NCBI GenBank assembly: GCA_035316025.1
Contig: DATFXL010000040.1
Span: 1-24,381 of the forward strand
Length of the DNA stretch: 24,381 bases
From: JALZAA01 sp035316025
GTDB taxonomy: Bacteria > Actinomycetota > Acidimicrobiia > IMCC26256 > JACDBD01
Direction of reading: 5' to 3'
Shown: positions 20,506 to 24,381 of the stretch, one piece after another
Position numbering within the stretch: position 1 is the first letter of the stretch
Layout of the letters: each line of letters starts with the position of its first letter
Position numbers and translations under genes: made by a program
The notes under the pieces: model-generated
Told to the model about the DNA's origin: nothing
The model's database searches: none
What the model saw: the letters and a program-made list of their open reading frames with translations, nothing else

Positions 20506-21972
20506 TCACGCCCAGCCGTGGGCGCGGATCAGCGCCGCGACCTCTCGAGCTGTCTTCGGGCCGTAGGCGCGCGCACCCGTGGGCAGCTGCTGTCGGACGT
20601 CCTCGAGCTCCTGGCGGGTGAAGTCGCACTTCTTCGGCGCCGTCGACTTGATCTTGTAGATCTTCGCTGAGGTCTTTCCGAGGATCTTCTCCTTCACGGC
20701 GGGGGTCAGCGCCGGGTACCCGAACCGCGCCTGGAACTCGTGTGTGATCTCGAAGGCGCGGAACGCCTGGATCTGGTCCTGAGGCGACCCGTACCAGATC
20801 GAGTCCGTGCCCCACACGACGTTGTCGGGACCGAACTGCTTCATGAGCTTCCCGATGACGTGGGCGGCCTGCGTCGGGTCGCTCATCACCGAGTGCCAAG
20901 TCGAGCCGAGCTCGGCGTAGACGTTGCCGCCCTTGCCGATGCCGTTCTCCATCGCCGTCTTGATCAGCCGGTTGACGCCGACGTCGGCCGTGGCGTCGGT
21001 GTACGGCCCTTCCCGGCCCTCGGGCTCGTATCCCGAGTGGTAGATCACGAACTTGACGTCCGGATTGGCCTTGGCCGCCGGTCCGACGTCGACGGGCGAC
21101 GCGTACTCGCGGTTGTTGCCGCCGACGAGACCGAAGCCCTTGTGCACTGCGATGACCTTCGGTCCTACGGCGCGCACGTTCTCGATGAACGCCTTCCCAC
21201 CCGGGGCGGCGTCGGCCTCATGATCGTCGAGCCACCACGGCGGCCCGCCGGCGTGCGTGTAGACCTTCCACGCCCCAATCTTGTGCTCGCTGCGGAGCTT
21301 GGCCATCTCGTCTCGCTGCGCGCCGGCGTCTCCGATGCTCGGGAACGTCTGCCCCTGCACGAGCACACGCCCGCTGCCGCACAACTCGTTCATGATCCGC
21401 TTGACGAGCTCCATGTCGTCGATCGACAGGGGGTTCCCAGGCCCGGGGATCGGGATCGCCGACATGACGACCTTCGAGGTGTCGCTCTTCAGGAACATCT
21501 CTTCGATGACGTGATCGACCGAATAGCACGCGCGCGGGTCCGATTCGCCGCATCGCTGTTGGGGGAACAGCGCGCCGAGCCCGAGGCCGCCGGGCTGAGC
21601 GAGGTCGTAGTTCAGGTAGTGGACCTGGACGTCGAAGATCAGCTCGTTGCCGGCGATCGTGGCGCGGGCAGCGTCCAGATCGCCGATCGACTCCGGGTGC
21701 AGCATGTAGCGGCCGCCCGTGGCGCCTGCGCGAGCTGCTCGCGCCGTCGCGTCCAAGGTGAGGAGCATCAGCGCAGCACCGGACACCGATCGCAGGAACC
21801 GGCGTCGGCTCATGCCCAGCCGCGGGGCCTGCGTGTCCGCCGCCTCGTGCGTACGCCGAATCGTCTCCGCCTCGACCGGCGTCATCGGCGGCGGGACGTA
21901 TTCACCGTTCGAGCACGGGCCGAGCTTGATGGGCAGCTCGCGGTCCGCGTCGTCGTCCACGTCGTCGCCCAT
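20506..21972 (-). CDS. Tat-exported amidohydrolase-2 family protein
   Basis: A 488-residue protein. Residues 1-53 are an unusually long polar, acidic leader (GDDVDDDADRE). A twin-arginine signal follows, SRRRFLRSVSG (55-65), with a hydrophobic stretch (AALMLLTLDATARAA) and a likely AxA cleavage near 80. The TIM-barrel domain shows FDVQVHYL (Asp114, His118), AWKVYTHAG (Lys236), VIAVHKGFG (His277), VIYHSGYEP (His312) and VVWGTDSIWYG (Asp390), as in amidohydrolase-2 / ACMSD-like enzymes. The first His of the usual DxHxH is Gln116, which I recall as typical of this exported subgroup. The substrate is unknown. ATG 21972 is preferred: AAGGGGG precedes it and a TAGGGT box lies at 22001-22006. The alternative GTG 22002 overlaps that box. 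Confidence 0.85.
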   Translation of the reverse strand: MGDDVDDDADRELPIKLGPCSNGEYVPPPMTPVEAETIRRTHEAADTQAPRLGMSRRRFLRSVSGAALMLLTLDATARAARAGATGGRYMLHPESIGDLDAARATIAGNELIFDVQVHYLNYDLAQPGGLGLGALFPQQRCGESDPRACYSVDHVIEEMFLKSDTSKVVMSAIPIPGPGNPLSIDDMELVKRIMNELCGSGRVLVQGQTFPSIGDAGAQRDEMAKLRSEHKIGAWKVYTHAGGPPWWLDDHEADAAPGGKAFIENVRAVGPKVIAVHKGFGLVGGNNREYASPVDVGPAAKANPDVKFVIYHSGYEPEGREGPYTDATADVGVNRLIKTAMENGIGKGGNVYAELGSTWHSVMSDPTQAAHVIGKLMKQFGPDNVVWGTDSIWYGSPQDQIQAFRAFEITHEFQARFGYPALTPAVKEKILGKTSAKIYKIKSTAPKKCDFTRQELEDVRQQLPTGARAYGPKTAREVAALIRAHGWA

Positions 21973-22000
21973 CCGGCCCCCTTCTGGCGTGACGAGGGTC

Positions 22001-22006
22001 ACCCTA
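22001..22006 (-). promoter_or_regulatory. -10 box (TAGGGT) of the amidohydrolase gene
   Basis: TAGGGT on the minus strand lies 28 nt before ATG 21972, which would give a leader of about 20 nt carrying the AAGGGGG ribosome site. It overlaps GTG 22002 and so argues against that start. Confidence 0.4.
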
Positions 22007-22052
22007 CGCTCGGCCCGGGCGTTCTTTCACGCGCTGTGCAAGCGATCCTCGG

Positions 22053-22058
22053 TAGCGT
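22053..22058 (+). promoter_or_regulatory. -10 box (TAGCGT) of the epoxide-hydrolase-like gene
   Basis: TAGCGT fits TAnnnT and ends 7 nt before GTG 22066. It selects this GTG over GTG 22057, which would overlap the box. Confidence 0.5.
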
Positions 22059-22065
22059 GCGCGTC

Positions 22066-22902
22066 GTGGGCAGCCTGGAGCTCGCGGTCGGCGACCTCGT
22101 CTTCGAGGCACGGGCCGACGGGCCGGACGACGGCGCGCTCGTCGTCCTCCTCCACGGCTTCCCCGAGACGTCCCTGTCGTGGCGTCACCAGCTGCCGGCG
22201 CTCGCGGCCGCGGGCTATCGCGCGGTGGCGCCCGACCAACGGGGCTACTCGCCCCGCGCCCGGCCCACCGACGTGGGGGAGTACCGCTTCGACCGGCTCA
22301 CGAGCGACGTCCTCGGCTTCGCCGACGCGCTCGGAGTGGAGCGGTTCCACCTCGTCGGCCACGACTGGGGCGGCGCGGTGGCGTGGCAGGTGGCGGGGCG
22401 CCACCCGGACCGGCTCGACACCGTCACCTCGGTCTCGACTCCGCACCCGGCCGCGTTCCGTCACGCCATCCGGGACGGCGACCAGCGCGACCGCTCCGGC
22501 TACATCCAGTTCTTCCGCACCCCCGAGGCGGAGCCGTTCTTCCTCGACGACGACGCCACCGGGCTGCGCGCTCTGTACACCGCCAGCTCGATGCCCGAGG
22601 AGGCCGTCGAGGAGTACGTGCGCGTCCTGACCCAGCCCGGTGCGATGACGGGCGCCCTCAACTGGTACCGAGCTGCGGACCTCGGGCTCGTCGAGGGCCT
22701 CGGCCCGATCACGACCCCGACGATGTACGTGTGGAGCACCTCCGACCCGGCGCTGGGTCCCGACGCGGCCGAGGCGACCGCCGACCACGTCGCCGGCCCC
22801 TACCGGTTCGAGGTGCTGGAGGGGGTCAGCCACTGGATCCCCGAGCACGCGGCCGAGACGCTGAACGCCCTCCTCCTCGCGCACCTCCGCGGAACCCTGT
22901 AA
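22066..22902 (+). CDS. Epoxide-hydrolase-like alpha/beta hydrolase
   Basis: A 278-residue alpha/beta hydrolase of the epoxide hydrolase/haloalkane dehalogenase branch. The oxyanion HGFPE is at 30-34, DQRGYSPRARP at 57-67, and the nucleophile elbow GHDWGG (98-103) has Asp100 instead of Ser, as in these enzymes. A cap-domain ALNWYRAAD block follows, then MYVWSTSDPALGP and the catalytic His in VSHWIPEHA. The Asp nucleophile and the NWYRA block favour an epoxide hydrolase opening an epoxide via an ester intermediate; the substrate is unknown. The start is uncertain by a few residues (GTG 22036, 22057 or 22066); the TAGCGT box supports 22066. The gene is divergent from the amidohydrolase gene. Confidence 0.87.
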   Translation: MGSLELAVGDLVFEARADGPDDGALVVLLHGFPETSLSWRHQLPALAAAGYRAVAPDQRGYSPRARPTDVGEYRFDRLTSDVLGFADALGVERFHLVGHDWGGAVAWQVAGRHPDRLDTVTSVSTPHPAAFRHAIRDGDQRDRSGYIQFFRTPEAEPFFLDDDATGLRALYTASSMPEEAVEEYVRVLTQPGAMTGALNWYRAADLGLVEGLGPITTPTMYVWSTSDPALGPDAAEATADHVAGPYRFEVLEGVSHWIPEHAAETLNALLLAHLRGTL

Positions 22903-22972
22903 CTCACAAGGCTCCTGGCTCCCCGGTTGCCGCAGGTCAGGGTGCATCCCCGTAGCTGTCACACCCCTTTCG

Positions 22973-22978
22973 CAGAAT
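22973..22978 (+). promoter_or_regulatory. Possible -10 box (CAGAAT) of rmuC
   Basis: CAGAAT ends 6 nt before ATG 22985, with no Shine-Dalgarno sequence. The box, spacer and start closely match those of the HD gene at 6091 (GAGAAT, GGTCGC, ATG). Confidence 0.4.
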
Positions 22979-22984
22979 GGGCGC

Positions 22985-24052
22985 ATGAGCATCCTCATTG
23001 CGATCCTCGTCGTCGCGGGCTTCGCCGTCCTCCTTCTCGCCCTGGCTCGCTGGCAGCGGGCCGTCGTCAGCACCAACCAGGCCTTGCTCGCCGCCGAGCG
23101 CGACCGCGGGAACGCCGAGATCGCCGGCACGAAGTCGCTGATCGACCAGCAGCTCGCCGCGATGACCGACGAGCTGCGTGACGTGACCGAGTTGGTACAG
23201 GGGCTCGAGCGGGATCGCTCGCGGCAGCTCGGCCAGCTGGCGGGGCAACTCCAGGAGGCGGGCCGGCAGACCCAGGTGCTCGCGGCGACGACGCACTCCC
23301 TCCGGGAGGCTCTGTCGAGCACGACCGCGCGCGGCCAATGGGGAGAGCGGATGGCCGAGGACGTGCTCCGCCTCGCCGGCCTCGTCGAGGACGTGAACTA
23401 CCGGAAGCGGCGCGCCCTCGACGCCAGCCGCCGCGTTCCCGACTACACGTTCCTCCTCCCGCAGGGTCTGTGCCTGCACATGGACGTCAAGTTCCCGCTG
23501 AACAACTACCTGCGCTACCAGGAGAGCGGGTCCGACATGGAACGCGAGCGCGCCCGCAAGGACTTCCTCCGCGATGTGCGGGGACGCTTGAAGGAGATCA
23601 CGACTCGCGGGTACGTCGACACCGCCGCCGGGACGGTGGACTGCGTGCTGCTGTTCATCCCGAACGAGCAGGTCTACGGCTTCATCCAGGAGCAGGACCG
23701 TACGATCCTCGACGACGCGCTCCGCGACAAGGTCGTGTTCTGCTCGCCCCTCACCCTGTATGCGGTGCTCGCCGTGATCCGTCAGGCCGTCGACAACTTC
23801 CGCCTCGAGCAAACCTCGAAGGAGATCCTCGAGGTCCTGCACGGGTTCGGGAAGCAGTGGAGGATGTTCATCGACCAGATGGACAAGGTCGGCAAGAGCA
23901 TGAAGACGGCCAACGACGCTTTCGGTGCGTTGCAGGACACGCGGAAGCGTCAGCTCGAACGTCAGCTCGACAAGGTCGAGGCGCTCCGCCAGCAACCGGG
24001 GCTCGCCGCCATCGACGACGACGAGCGGGGGACGCTCGCGCTCGAGGCCTAG
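22985..24052 (+). CDS. rmuC: DNA recombination protein RmuC
   Basis: A 355-residue RmuC-family protein. An N-terminal membrane helix (residues 3-20) is followed by a coiled coil (~30-110), then the PD-(D/E)xK-like nuclease domain: RGQWGERMAEDVL (Glu121), VPDYTFLLPQG (Asp153) and LHMDVKFPLNNY (Asp167, Lys169). The conserved VDCVLLFIPNEQVYGFI and FCSPLTLYAVLAVIRQAVDNF blocks come next, and a charged coiled tail. RmuC limits inversions at short inverted repeats in E. coli; the biochemical activity is inferred from the nuclease fold. Upstream, 82 bp separate it from the hydrolase gene, with no clear hairpin. Confidence 0.92.
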   Translation: MSILIAILVVAGFAVLLLALARWQRAVVSTNQALLAAERDRGNAEIAGTKSLIDQQLAAMTDELRDVTELVQGLERDRSRQLGQLAGQLQEAGRQTQVLAATTHSLREALSSTTARGQWGERMAEDVLRLAGLVEDVNYRKRRALDASRRVPDYTFLLPQGLCLHMDVKFPLNNYLRYQESGSDMERERARKDFLRDVRGRLKEITTRGYVDTAAGTVDCVLLFIPNEQVYGFIQEQDRTILDDALRDKVVFCSPLTLYAVLAVIRQAVDNFRLEQTSKEILEVLHGFGKQWRMFIDQMDKVGKSMKTANDAFGALQDTRKRQLERQLDKVEALRQQPGLAAIDDDERGTLALEA

Positions 24053-24070
24053 CGCGAAGAGACCCAGCGG

Positions 24071-24076
24071 TACCAT
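24071..24076 (+). promoter_or_regulatory. -10 box (TACCAT) of the fxsA-family gene
   Basis: TACCAT fits TAnnnT and ends 6 nt before GTG 24083, with no ribosome binding site, so a leaderless transcript is likely. Confidence 0.5.
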
Positions 24077-24082
24077 CGGTCT

Positions 24083-24381
24083 GTGGTCGCGTTCCTCGTC
24101 GCTCTCGCCATCGTCGTCGGCGTCATCGAAATCACGGTGATGATCCAGGTCGGGCAGATGATCGGGGTCGTCAACACGATCGGGCTCCTGATCCTCGTCT
24201 CGCTGATCGGAGCGTGGCTCGTCAAGCGGCAGGGGCTCGGCGTGATGAGACGCATCCGCGAGGAACGGGCGGCGGGGCGGCTCCCGGCCGCCGAGGTGTT
24301 CGACGGCGGGCTCATCCTCGTGGCGGGCGTGCTCATGGTGATTCCGGGCTTCGTGACCGACGCGCTGGGCTTGCTCCTGCT
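24083..24381 (+). CDS. FxsA family membrane protein, 3'-truncated
   Basis: About 99 residues are visible before the window ends. The pattern is that of FxsA-family (PF04186) membrane proteins: a first helix VVAFLVALAIVVGVIEITVMIQVGQ, then NTIGLLILVSLIGAWLVKRQG, a cytoplasmic RIREERAAGRLPAAEVFDGG segment, and a third helix with the hallmark MVIPGFVTDALGLLL. The best-known member, E. coli FxsA, relieves phage T7 exclusion by F-plasmid PifA; in actinobacteria the role is unknown. The GTG start is supported by the TACCAT box. The C-terminus lies outside the window. Confidence 0.87.
   Translation, partial: MVAFLVALAIVVGVIEITVMIQVGQMIGVVNTIGLLILVSLIGAWLVKRQGLGVMRRIREERAAGRLPAAEVFDGGLILVAGVLMVIPGFVTDALGLLL

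Noticed and set aside
22027..23322. Long minus-strand open frame of 431 codons
   Set aside because: It is antisense to the epoxide-hydrolase-like and rmuC genes, which both show clear family motifs.
1..24381. CRISPR arrays, IS elements, tRNA genes
   Set aside because: No regularly spaced repeats, no transposase-like protein or flanking inverted repeats, and no cloverleaf seen in the short intergenic gaps.

Overview
This is a gene-dense, high-GC window. It has GTG as well as ATG starts, many 4-bp start/stop overlaps, and intergenic gaps of mostly under 140 bp. The gene families (DUF305, DrrAB-type ABC exporter, CtaA, F420/PNPOx-like protein, RibD_C protein, EchA12-like crotonase, Tat-secreted amidohydrolase) and the repeated layout '-10 box TAnnnT, 6-10 nt, start codon' point to an actinobacterium. 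An Acidimicrobiia-like lineage is my best guess, from gene content only. No rRNA, tRNA, IS element, phage gene or CRISPR array is visible. No gap without a gene exceeds 300 bases.

Layout. 1-1714: a 5'-truncated DUF305 membrane-anchored protein and a DapB-fold NAD(P)-dependent dehydrogenase, ended by a strong inverted repeat. 1743-2900 (-): a secreted coiled-coil/glucosaminidase wall hydrolase, divergent from a + strand cluster (2983-5534) of a poly-gamma-glutamate-hydrolase-fold protein, a nucleoside phosphorylase and an MTA/SAH deaminase. The last two overlap by 4 bp and look like a methylthioadenosine salvage route through methylthioinosine. 5531-6091 (-): an HD-domain protein with a PhnZ/MIOX-like ligand pattern. 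Only 27 bp away, reading the other way, is the most notable gene of the window.

6119-6661 (+) is a thioredoxin-fold, peroxiredoxin-like protein (AhpC/TSA-2, SelL/SelU-like) whose reading frame contains an in-frame TGA exactly at the first position of its CxxC motif. A hairpin with bacterial SECIS geometry follows. I read it as an undescribed-looking selenoprotein with a Sec-Leu-Leu-Cys active site. Standard gene calling would lose its first 49 residues or call it broken.

The rest: tatA (6725-6910); a methyltransferase; a leftward operon of CapA-like protein, alpha/beta hydrolase and unknown protein (10673 to 7601); divergent ctaA followed by a DrrAB-like ABC exporter; an SRPBCC protein; a small membrane protein divergent from a stand-alone NuoF-like flavoprotein, with a large imperfect palindrome between them; a small basic membrane protein divergent from a 5'-3' exonuclease, which is coupled to a crotonase and an SDR; a RibD_C reductase; a PNPOx-like protein; a SnoaL-like protein; a Tat-secreted amidohydrolase; an epoxide-hydrolase-like enzyme; rmuC; and a 3'-truncated fxsA-family gene.

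Gene starts fall into two classes. Internal operon genes carry Shine-Dalgarno sequences. Many first genes have none, and instead carry a -10 box 6-10 nt before the start, which suggests leaderless transcripts.
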